DNA of 64,000 nucleotides from Archegozetes longisetosus (Eukaryota > Arthropoda > Arachnida > Sarcoptiformes > Trhypochthoniidae), in NCBI GenBank assembly GCA_018873245.2, contig JAEMBT020000001.1, positions 13,654,220 to 13,718,219 of the forward strand. Reading direction: 5' to 3'. The position numbers and the translations under genes are program-made. Every line of letters begins with the position of its first letter. Within the stretch, counting starts at the first letter, position 1. Under the pieces are notes generated by a model. It did not search any database and was not told the origin of the DNA. It saw nothing but the letters and a program-made list of their open reading frames with translations. Of this stretch, positions 10,530-20,670 are shown piece by piece.

Positions 10530-12627
10530 ATGGCTCGTAATATTCCATTTAATGATTATTTTATACAAAACGGAAAATATGGGAGCGAATTCGAAGAAGT
10601 AAAAAAACTTGAAGAAGGCACATATGGAGAATTGTTCAAAGTAAGAAATAAAACAACTAAAGAAATTTCTTCTATTAAAAAAATTCATTTAACACCTGAT
10701 AATGAAAAGAAACTAAAGAAAGAATTAGAAGTTCTATCAATTATTAAAAATCTCGGCGGCGAGAGAGTTGTTCATTATTTCAGTGCATGGCTTGAAAATA
10801 ACCCAATTGATGAGAACAGGACCAAAACATTAAATGAGAGTTATACACTTTATATTCAATTACAATTTTGTGATAAAACTTTAAGTGATATGATGAAAGA
10901 AATTCATCGTTATCTATACTCAAATGAAACCAAAACTTTGAAACTCATTGGATTCTATATAGCGAGTCAATTATTCACCGAAATACTAAAAGGTGTTGAT
11001 CATCTACATAAAAGTGTTCCACCAATCATTCATAGAAACTTAAATCCCAATAATATTAAGGTTGTAAATGACATCAGAGGCAATTCAGTCAAAATTGGAC
11101 ATTTTGATTCAGCAGCTATCCATCAATACTCGGATCAATCACATACAAGACTTATAGGACATCCGACATATATAGCTCCAGAAGTCGAAAGAGGCAGAAA
11201 ATATGATACTAAAGCAGATATTTATAGCTTAGGGATAGTTTTTCAAGAATTATTCAGTATCGACATAAATAGGTACAAAAATCATAGTTTTAAGTACGTA
11301 AATACCTCAGAGATTTATTTATTCGATATTTTCAGAGAATATACTGGGAACGGATCACAACTTCTGATGAAAAAGTATAAAAATATAAGTAACCTATTGG
11401 AACGAATGATGAGAATACGTTATAAAGAAAGACCAGACTGTGAAGAAATTCTTGAAGATAAAAGTTCATGGACTTTAAGTGCAGATGAGTTCGACCTGAA
11501 AGAAGAGTTTAAATACATTGTAGAGCATAACACAAACTTCAAAGAATCTTTTGTTTATCAGCTCATCATTTATAAATGGATTGAATGGACTCTCCAATCT
11601 AAAGAAAATTATTTAAGAAAAGACTGGTATGGAACAAAATTTATTGAGGGTCAACTACTTGGAAAAGGTAGTTATGGGAAAGTCTTTAAAGTAACAGAAA
11701 AATTAAATAATAAAGTTCATGCGATTAAAATAATTGAAATTAAAGATAATTATGAATATGATTTTATTCATGAGTTGGAAACTTCTCATACCATTACTAA
11801 ACTCGATCATGAAAGACTTGTTAAATATTATGATGTATGGCTCGAAGAAACTTTCACTGAGATGGGAAGTAAAACTCCATTACTTTATATTCAGATGGAA
11901 TCTTGCAATGAAAAAACATTAAAAGATATAATCGAAGAAATTAAGAAATATCCTTACCTTAGAGAAAAATATACTCTGACTCCATTAGTGTATTCGTTAA
12001 CAATTCAATTGTTCATTGAAACACTTGAAGGAGTTAACTATTTGCATACAAGAGACGAACCATTTATTCACAGAGATTTGAAACCAGACAATATACTTCT
12101 TAAGACACGATCAAAAGATGGGTTTGTCAAAATAGGAGACTTTGGCTTAACTTGCATTCACAAGTATGCAACACAAACACATACTACAGACCGAGGACAT
12201 ATCGATTATGCTGCACCAGAAGTTAGACTGTCAAAAATATATAACACAAAGTCAGACATTTATAGTTTGGGACTTATTTTTCAACAATTAATTATTGTTG
12301 ACACAAATAGGTATGAATTATTATAGCTTAAATAAACAAAGTATTCAATAACTCAATATATATTTCAGAGATTATATGAATAGCGAAAACATATCACCTC
12401 CTCTTAAGCCCAAATATCAAGCTTTGAGTGATTTATTATTCAAGATGAAAATTGAACGATATAAAGAACGATCGGATTGCCAGCAAATACTCATAGAAAA
12501 AAATTTGTGGCCTCTAAATGCCAATGAATTTGATTTTCGAAAAGAGTTGGATAAAGTTCCGAGTTCCTATCAAACTAATGATTTGTTTGTCTATAAACTA
12601 TTAAAACAACTATTGATAAATAAATAG
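10530..12627 (+). CDS. Tandem pseudokinase-kinase protein, eIF2-alpha-kinase-like
   Basis: Proposed exons are 10530-11272, 11336-12310 and 12369-12627, all joined in phase 2, giving 658 aa. Domain 1 (about residues 20-248) has EEGTYGELF and IKK (K50), but the catalytic HRD is HRN (168-170) and DFG is HFD (191-193), so it is probably a pseudokinase. Domain 2 (about 370-590 in unspliced numbering) has LGKGSYGKVF, AIK (K400), HRDLKPDN (514-521), DFG (537-539) and APE (562-564), so it looks catalytic. The VKYYDVWLEE...LYIQMESC pattern with a short insert is typical of GCN2/PERK/PKR-type kinases. Intron 1 (63 nt) is in frame without a stop and may be retained. Intron 2 contains a stop and must be removed to reach the C-terminal helices. 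The ATG is chosen because it aligns with the start of the kinase at 20671. Substrate is unknown. Confidence 0.75.
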
Positions 12628-13233
12628 AATAATTTTTGTGATGCTTTTAACACTGGAAAACTTATCTTTATTTAAACAAGTTTTAATTTTAACTCATCAC
12701 TAGAGCTACCAATTCTGTGCATTTTGACAGCCAAAGTTGTAATACAAAAGGCGAAAGTCGGACAAAATATTGTGCAAAAATATTAACAAAAACAAGACGT
12801 GAAACCTTCAAATTTAATAAGCTTTTTAGTTTGATTATTTTCGTCATCTTAATTAATTCGAATCACAAACAAGAGAACACTTAAAATATCCTTTGAAAAA
12901 TATTTTATTAAAAAATGGTTCGTTAACAATTTTGTGAATTTCTCACAAATAATATATACTCTTTTTCATTATAATCAAACTATTTGTAAGATTTTTTGTG
13001 GGTTCATCCCTAAGTTTACTTTAGTAATTTGTCGTGAAATTGTGCAAAATTTGATAAATTTACTTTTGAATATAGTGAAAAGTTGTGACTTTGTTTGAAA
13101 GCTAAGAAAAGCTGAGAAAAAACACTCAAATATAGTCTACATTCTCAAATTAATCAAGACCTAAAGTTTTCAAATGACTCATATCTACTAGAAAAAGTTG
13201 GAATCACAACAGATCGGTGGTTCTACTCATTAA
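12628..13233. other. Gene-free interval downstream of the kinase
   Basis: AT-rich DNA with no recognised gene. Homology to the receptor tandem unit begins near 13230. Confidence 0.4.
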
Positions 13234-13295
13234 ATGTTCGCAACATTCTGTCAATTCTGTTTGCCTACAAATAGGGTCGAGAATACTATGAAATT
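13234..13295 (+). pseudogene. Relic of the last exon of a Gr-like receptor
   Basis: ATGTTCGCAACATTCTGTCA followed by ATTCTGTTTGCCTACAAATA aligns with the last exon of the copy at 4497-4559 (ATGCTCACAATATTCTGTCG). The downstream sequence (AAATGAAAGATCACCTAATC, then ACATTTATTTAATATAA) aligns with the 3' flank of the intact receptor at about 16490-16545. No preceding exons are recognisable, so only the tail of a former receptor unit remains. Confidence 0.55.
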
Positions 13296-15024
13296 AGTGC
13301 AACTATTCGGCAAGTTATCAACTTGGCAGTCAATAACTATGTGAGCGCATTTCTGTCTCTTATTATCGAAAACTACTTTTAAAGTCTGAAATGAAAGATC
13401 ACCTAATCTTGACTTTAGAACATTTATTTAATATAACAGAAAGACTTCTAATGTTTCCTATTTCGTAGACCGAATTAAACACGTTTATGTACTGTATTTG
13501 TAAAACAGTTTATTTTTATTTTGGATGTCGCCTCTGTCTGCGGAATTAAAGACTTTTAAATAGTCTAAATTGTGGGGCGATTGTAGACAAACGTTTTATA
13601 ACCAGCTTAAATGAATGAAAAACTATTTTAATAAAAAACGAAATCTTTATTTGAATGAATGATTAAACATAAGTTCGCAGTAATTTAATAATAATTTCAA
13701 AAGACTTTAAAAATATCTTATGAATTAACAAAAGTCAATAAACATAAATCAGTAATAAAATTTCATAAAAGCCTAAAAATTTAGATTTAGAACACACTTT
13801 AATTCTACAAACAGAGGGACGCCATCAAAGAGAAACAAATTAAGCAGCAGTTCAGGTAAATAGAGGAGACTTAAAGCTGTTGTTGAGTTTTTCAATACTT
13901 TTAACTTATAACAACCTAATAAGTACTAATCAATATTAGTTTGAAATTTTATTTTCAAGTTAATATTTCAGTAATGATTGGATGTCTTAAACAACTTTTG
14001 AAAAGCTTTATCATGTTTCGAAAATAATGTTCAAATTTGACGATAATATTATAAATTTATAGTATTAGATATTTATATGCTGTGTTGAATTACGATTCTT
14101 TTTAATTAAAAAGTAATATGATCAGCACAATCAAACTTATTTCGCTTCAAGTGCAATAAATAAACACTTTACAAACGGTTTAAAATACCCAATCATATTG
14201 CCAAAAAATTAACTTGAAAATCATATTTAGAACTAATACTAAATAACGCTTATTAGTTTATTTTTAATCAATAGTATCCAAAACCTAATAAAGAGCTTTG
14301 AAAATTTGCTTCATTCACGCGAGTTGTTATAGAAATTTATTTGATAATGTATGTAACTGATTAATTAAGTTTTACATTCAAATAAGTTGACTCCAGAAAA
14401 TATTACGATTCCTCACTTCAGAATATTTGGCTTTTAGTTAAGCCTTTTAATTTTTAGCATAGAACCCGATAAATAGTATTTCTCTGTAGTATTGAAAGTT
14501 TTCAAATAGACTTTAATAGCAATTTTCATATTTACCGCATAATGTGATTTTCTCGTTGAAAATACGCATAAATATCGATTTGTTTGAATACCAGTTTTTT
14601 GTGAGATTCATTATTGATCTTAACGATATTCAGAAGTCTTAACAAGTAAGTTACTTATTTTATAGTCTCCAATAATGAGAAACCTAATTACCAAATATAA
14701 GAACTTCATCGATCACAAGCTTACGATCAATACGATCAAATGAGAAACTTTCTAACTTCATATTGAAGTTGCATTTACCAAGTTCTAAGTCATAACTGAG
14801 TAACTTTTCTGAGTTCAAGTTACTAAAAACAACCAAATTTACTTTCAACAGAGTACTTGAGATCTTAAGTGAAGCAATCAACTTAATAAAGTCACGAATA
14901 GTCATATTTCTATACTAAATTATAGTTCAATACAATTATGGTATCGACTATTGTTGATATTCAAAATTTGAATTTTTAAAAGGAAAGTTCTTTGTTCGAT
15001 AGTTTATAATTATAAACAGTTGAA
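13296..15024. repeat. Duplicated receptor upstream/3'-flank block
   Basis: About 13510-15020 aligns by eye with about 5040-6552, with near-identity at 14340-14480 against 5875-6020 (TTGACTCCAGAAAATATTAC, then GATTCCTCACTTCAGAATAT). It is the spacer of a tandem receptor unit. The open frame at 14684-14905 on the minus strand has no family resemblance and is likely spurious. Confidence 0.6.
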
Positions 15025-16396
15025 ATGGATATAAGTTCGGAACAAGAGGTCGATGAGTCTGGAAATAATAATAACGATCTTGTTACTGATGGTATAGATT
15101 TACCACTTTACAAATATGGAATTATGTATAGATATGATATCAATAACTATTTTCATAGTGAAGTCAAGAAAAGAAATCAAAAACTCAAATCCAACGCTTT
15201 GAGTATTTGGTTTCTAATTAATATTCTGAAATTGTTGATCACCTTACCCAATGTGGAGAACGGAAGAGTCCCTGAATATTACTTCGATTTACATCAACAT
15301 GTTGGAGGTATAACTGAATTTACTTGTTCGATAGCGTTTGTGGGATGTGTTTTCTCATTTATCGTTATAAGACTTTTCAACAGCAAAGAAAAAACTGACT
15401 TTCGATGGCTTGAAATCATCAAAGTTTTGAAAGGACTACAAAATGAAAGCACAATCGGAATACATAGCAAAAGCTGTTTCAAAAAATTTGTCTACAGAAT
15501 AAAAATGATTTTCAATCTTACTCAATTAGAAGTGCGAATTCTCACAATTATAGTCTCTCTGTTGGTAATCGCAATTACATTAAATTCTTATGAATGGAAG
15601 GATATAATAATTTATGGCATATTAAGTTCTATTATTGTTTATGGATACGGAATGGCAATTTTAATAATAATTTCTTATAGTTTTTTCTATTGCTTCACTA
15701 TTTGCTATTATTGTAAATTCAGATTTAAATTGTTTAATAACAAACTAATGAATACAAGTAAAGATAGAGTTTTCAACAGTAGAGTTATATTGGAATTAGT
15801 TGAAGAACATAATAATATCTGTAATGACATTTTACTTCACAACAAATTCTGGTCCAAATATTTGTTTACACTGACTTATGCTTTGATTCCTATGATTCTA
15901 ATGGCTTTACAGCAAACCTTCTTTGAAGATCTACTTTTGATACCTTTTTATTTTGGACTGTTATTCTCTATTATATGGTTATTGTTTTACTTCACAATCA
16001 ATTCGATGACTGCATCGATTAACAAGGAATCTTCGAATTCTTATAAATATTTGTATGAACTTTATTTGGAATCACAAACACATCTTGGATTCAAGACTAA
16101 AATCAAAGTCGTTAAGAAAAACGATTTTTTCTTTGAATAAATTCATACTTAAATTTCAAATTCATATTGTTTTTAGTTATCAAACGCAATGGAAAGAGTG
16201 AGCAATGATGAATTCCTAATTGGGTTTTCATGTGGTAATCAATTTGTTTGGACACCAATTATTGCATTCAAAGTAAGACATTTTACGAATTATAGATTTT
16301 TATGTCAAACGATTATATTCTTTATTAAAATAGATATTCGCAACTTTCTGTCTGTACTTTTTACTAACGAATACAATCGCGAATAATATGAATTGA
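15025..16396 (+). CDS. Gr-like seven-transmembrane chemoreceptor (intact, three exons)
   Basis: Exons 15025-16107, 16177-16272 and 16334-16396 all join in phase 0 and give 413 aa, a usual length for insect/chelicerate gustatory-receptor-type proteins. Hydrophobic segments fall at about 58-76, 99-117, 168-186, 206-228, 279-297, 303-325 and 385-406. The cytoplasmic loop before TM5 (CKFRFKLFNNKLM, then ELVEEHNNICNDILLHNKFW) has the Gr-family pattern of a short N-x-L followed by an H-x-x-IC helix. The C-terminal exons give LSNAMERVSNDEFLIGFSCG, NQFVWTPIIAFK and IFATFCLYFLLTN, equivalent to the region around TM7, but the classic TYhhhhhQF motif is not evident. Splice sites (AAA|GTCGTT, TTTTTAG, AAA|GTAAGA, AAAATAG) are shared with the copy at 3201, except that the latter has GTCCGC at the first donor. 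Alternative: an unrelated lineage-specific 7TM family. Confidence 0.65.
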
Positions 16397-17390
16397 ATGC
16401 AAATATTAGTTATTTGTTTGGTTATCGATAGAATTTGAAAGTTATATCAATGAATCATGCTATATTTTCGGAGATCTCTTAAAATTTAAATGAAAGACCA
16501 TCTAATATTGTATTTAAAACATTTATTCAATATAATAAAAATTGTTCTTTTGTTTCTCATGTTCCTAATCAAATCGACACACATGTATGTATCTGCACAA
16601 CAGTTTGCGTGAGTGGAGCAACTTTTAGAGTTCTTATTGAGTTTTTGAATACTATTGATTAACAATAAATTAATAATTATAAATATTGTACTAAATCTCC
16701 ACCTCTTGAAAGCCTTAGCTTACCCAAAAATACTTATCCAAACTATTTTTTACCTAAATTTATTATGGTAATTGGATTAAAATCCTTTGAAAGCGTCGTT
16801 GTTAGTTTTGTCAACGACTATACTATATACACACTAGAGGCCTCAATCGGATCGGATCTGCCCGATTAGATCCGAAAATGAAACAACTTTAAAAGTATTG
16901 TATAGAAACAGTGTTGAATTCAACAGTATTTCACAAATGTATGAAATAATTAGCACTAAAACTGGAAATACTTCAAAACTGAGGCAACCTTTAAGTATAA
17001 CAAGTACAAGCATTTTATTGTCTATTGTTTCAAAATGCCAGATTTAGAGGAAAGTCAATCAACTATGAGTGAATCACAATCAAATAAATCAATTGAAATA
17101 TATTTAGATAATCTAATTTAGAGACTAATAAAGTTGAAAAAATATTACTCATTAGATCTAGCTTTGGTTTAATTAAATGATAATCAATATTGATTTTCAA
17201 TTGTATTGATTTTGCATTCAATAGTAAAATCCTTATTTCAATGATTATTTTCGGATCTGATCGGACCTAGCATTTTTGCTATTTTTCGGCCTCTAATACG
17301 CACATTACTTAATCTGATAGTTGATTATGCTGTGGTATATATAGTGGTGGCATGTAATGTATAATTGCCCAAAAAATTCCTCAACACTTT
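16397..17390. other. Gene-free interval with a MITE
   Basis: Receptor 3' flank, then the hAT-type element at 16835-17295. A 28-codon frame at 17036 (MPDLEESQ...) lies inside the MITE and is unsupported. Confidence 0.4.
16835..17295. mobile_element. hAT-type MITE, 461 bp
   Basis: Ends are TAGAGGCC and GGCCTCTA. The flanking 8-mers ATACACAC (16827-16834) and ATACGCAC (17296-17303) match at 7 of 8. Subterminal words CGGATCGGATC and GATCCGAAAAT on the left recur as TTTTCGGATCTGATCGG on the right. There is no transposase. Confidence 0.75.
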
Positions 17391-17905
17391 GGATTATTAT
17401 ATAATTACCAAACTGTTTACTGAAACATCGGAAGCAGTGAATCATCTACATAAATGATAGAAAGATCATAGAAACCTAAATCCAGAAAATAAAATGTTGG
17501 CAATCACATCAAATAATAAAAATTGGCAAAATAGAAGATTTTTGTTTAACCTGTATTTATAAATATTCAAAACAAAAGCATATGAAGAATAGAAGAACTA
17601 TTATCTATATGGCACTTAAAGTTGATAATAGAGATTATGGCACTAGAACTGATATTTATAAAATAGATTTATTAAAAATTAAATATGCGAGGTAAATCAT
17701 AATTGAGCTTTTGGACTGAAATCAAAAATAGCAATGACTGATTTTAATGACATTCTTAGAAAATGTGAGAACAAAACGAACCAGTCATCATCTCCTCTAA
17801 TGTGTAAGTATAAGATAATCGAATATCCTTGCAAAAAATAACTTATAGACCAGTTGGAGATAGACCTAAGAATATAAATTTTTTTCATTTCTTAATCAAA
17901 GAATG
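17391..17905 (+). pseudogene. Kinase C-lobe relic of the tandem-kinase family
   Basis: Readable pieces are LFTETSEAVNHLHK, two stops, then RNLNPENKML. After a frame change come KIGKIEDFCLTCIYKYSKQK and DYGTRTDIYKIDLLKIKYAR. They match the third domain of the gene at 20671-23780 (FIEILEAVNNLHK; DYDTRADIYS). A donor-like G|GTAAATC near 17692 and an acceptor-like ATTCTTAG near 17760 sit exactly where the family intron lies. Downstream, KCENKTNQSSSPLMCKYKII corresponds to the C-terminal segment. HRD is lost and there are several frameshifts. Confidence 0.6.
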
Positions 17906-18761
17906 ATTTTTAAAATAGTATTTTGCTTAAGGACATATTTTATAGATCCTGTTCTGAAAGCATTTTACACCAATTTATATGATTTCTTATGTTTTTTAAA
18001 TCTTTGTATTAATTGACCACAAAACAATGTTTAGTAAATGCATAAAAAATTTAATTATTATGTATTTTTTTAAATTAATAGCTTTTGAACACTTCATTCA
18101 AGTTTTTAAATATAAATACATAACTTGTCATTTAAAATTCAAATTAATAGCTTTATATGAATTAACATAAATAATCATCATTCTGATCTAATATCTCAAA
18201 TGACATTTCGATCCGATTTGCTCCCATATTTAAAATTTAAAATGTTTCAAAAATATTCCTTTAATCACATATAAAAGACTATTATTCCTACATCTTTTAA
18301 ATTAAAACTTTTAAAAGATTGTATAAAATAATAACGCTATTGCCATCTGTTTGAAGGAATTCGATATTACGTAACATGACTCAACTGTTTATTGCAGAGG
18401 AAACATCTAAATAATGCTAACACATCTCCAAATATAGATTTTCATAAGTTAATTGATTAATATAAATAATTATAACCAAATATTAATAGAATTAATCGTG
18501 ACAAAATTGTTTGGCGTAATGTGTCGGATCGAGATAATTATCTCTTTATGATACTGTCAATGATTTTAAGTATTGTGTCGGTTTATTAAATATACTATTT
18601 ATTGAACACTGAAAAGTATTGGTTTGTTCGAAGTTTTTACAACTTATTATCCAACTATTTTATATATAACATAGTATAGATCTATATTATTTTTAATAAT
18701 ATGTATATATCTATAATATTATATTTTAAGTGCTATTTTTATATTTACTGTTACAACATTC

Positions 18762-19943
18762 AAAGGAGAAGGGGTAACTTGATATTGTAAGTGGGTGGGG
18801 CGATCTGAGGTCATCAATATATCCCCCTTTAGTGGTCTCATATTATAGCCAAATATAAATTATAAACTATAAATTATCTAGAAGATGATAATTTTTTGTG
18901 AATTTTTTTATAATGGAAGAATTGAAGTTCCCAAAAAATCTTTTGACCCCCTGTAGCGTTCAATAGTTCGATAAAACTTCTAACATATGAGGGTGAGGGA
19001 TTAAAGTTAATTCTGGGAAAGTTTCATGTTGGGATTCGACCGCGAACAGAACGAACTGACAATGCAAATTTATCCGTATATTCCAATAAAATTCAAAGGG
19101 CAGTAATGTTCTTAAAGCATTCCTAAGAGAAACCACATAGAAGTCTTTCAAAAATAGAAAAACTCAAAACAATGTCGAATTTTAAATAAGTCATCGAAAT
19201 TATGATTTTTATTTTTCGAGAATTGAGAATTACAGCTTGCGCATGCATTAACGTTTACAGGTATCGCGGATGTGTCTGTTTGTGATGCTTGACAAAATAC
19301 TAACTCTTGATTTTGGGATTGATTTTGCATTTTGTTATTCCGGATTTATTTGGATAACTAAGAATCATGTGGGCGACTTCTCTTATATATTCGAAAATTG
19401 ACTTGATTTTTTTGTTACAATTTGTAACTTTATTGAACTATCGTATACATTTATATTGTTTTGTAAAATTAACTATGAAAATCCTCATAGTAATTATTTA
19501 AAAATAATGCAAGTACATTTTATATTTCAATTAACATAAAGTCATTTGGCTCTTAAAAGATTTCTAAGTGATTTCTCCCAGAAATGTCTTAAAACCATTA
19601 CTGCCCTTTAAATTTTATTGTAATATACGAATAAGTTTGCATTGTCAGTTCGTTGTGTTCGCGGTTGAATCCCAACATGAAACTTTCCCAAATTAACTTT
19701 AATCCCTCACCCTCATATGTTAGAAGTTTTATCGAACTATTGAACGCTACAGGGGGTCAAAAGATTTTTGGAAACTTCAATGGAAACCTCCATAGTCTTC
19801 ATTATAAAAAATTCACAAAAAATCTCCTAGATAATTTATAACTTATAATTTATATTTTGTTATATGAGACAACTAAAAGGGGATATATTGATGGCCTCAG
19901 ATCGCCCCGCCCACTGACAACACCAAGTTAACCCTTCTCCTTT
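18762..19943. mobile_element. Foldback element with about 390-bp inverted repeats
   Basis: The left arm, about 18762-19150 (AAAGGAGAAGGGGTAACTT, GGGGCGATCTGAGGTCATCA, CCCTGTAGCGTTCAATAGTT), recurs in reverse complement in the right arm, about 19550-19943 (AACTATTGAACGCTACAGGG, TGGCCTCAGATCGCCCCGCC, AACCCTTCTCCTTT). The central part, about 19151-19549, is single copy. Arms are roughly 85-90% alike by eye. No target duplication could be fixed. Frames in the arms (18960-19151 minus; 19653-19841 plus) are mirror images of each other and not evidence for genes. Confidence 0.75.
19148..19330 (-). CDS. Short ORF in the centre of the foldback element (doubtful)
   Basis: A 60-codon frame beginning MQNQSQNQELVFCQASQTDT and containing NACASCNSQF lies in the unique centre of the foldback element. 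It resembles no transposase I recognise. It could be a captured exon piece or a chance frame. It is recorded only because it occupies the position where an element would carry cargo. Confidence 0.15.
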   Translation of the reverse strand: MQNQSQNQELVFCQASQTDTSAIPVNVNACASCNSQFSKNKNHNFDDLFKIRHCFEFFYF

Positions 19944-19964
19944 TATCTATAGTGTTAGACATGC

Positions 19965-20510
19965 TCAATGGTACTTTTGAGCTGATTTCATCAGCTCAGC
20001 TCAGGTCAGCTCAATGAGTATAGTTTATGGAATTTATTAGAGTTTAGTATTCCTAAACGATTTATCCAAATAGAAATTTGATACATCCAATAAAATACTT
20101 ATAAGTGATATACTGTATAGTGTAATGAAGCTCAGTTTAAATGAAATATTTTGTAATAACATTCCACATAAACGATTTTATAATGTTTTAGCTTTAAGAT
20201 AGAATTAAATAAGTAATTTCAAAAGAAGTTTAGTGTTTGAATTCAATGCTTAAATACTTTGATTCGAAATAAACATTAATAATTTGATATTTTAATTACC
20301 CATGATTTTAAACAGCAAGATAATATTGGAATCTAGATCATTTAAACCCCTTAGACTAAAATTTCTTACTTTGTAACTATTTTTCAGTATTTCTAATAAA
20401 TATAAAATGTCTCGCAAAAATCTCAATTTATCAATCAGATCAATTCAGCTCAAGAGAAGCTCAACTCAAGGTCAGGGTAACTGAGCTGATGTGTATCAGT
20501 ATCCATATCA
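19965..20510. repeat. Pair of GAGCTGA-rich patches in inverted arrangement
   Basis: ATCAGCTCAGCTCAGGTCAG near 20000 and CAACTCAAGGTCAGGG plus ACTGAGCTGATG near 20470 are roughly inverted with respect to each other around about 400 bp of AT-rich DNA. This is probably a degraded MITE; ends and target duplication were not resolved. Confidence 0.4.
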
Positions 20511-20670
20511 CAGTGATGAGATCAAAATACAATAACGTCAAACAACTATAATTTTCTCAGAACTAATTCTATTGCTCCAATCTATCTAGAGAAACAACAA
20601 GTTTTAATAAATATAAGATACACTTCTAAGTAATAAATCAAATAAAGATTTGAATAAAAATTTGTGCGCG

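Larger units (their letters stand above)
17906..20670. other. Gene-free interval with large foldback element
   Basis: AT-rich to 18760, then the foldback element at 18762-19943, then a GAGCT-rich patch at 19965-20510, then 160 bases upstream of the kinase gene. No gene was recognised. Confidence 0.45.

Noticed and set aside
17036..17119. 28-codon frame inside the 16835 MITE
   Set aside because: Too short for a transposase remnant to be recognised and lies in a non-autonomous element.
18960..19841. Frames of 62-63 codons in both arms of the foldback element
   Set aside because: They are mirror images created by the inverted repeat and do not indicate coding.
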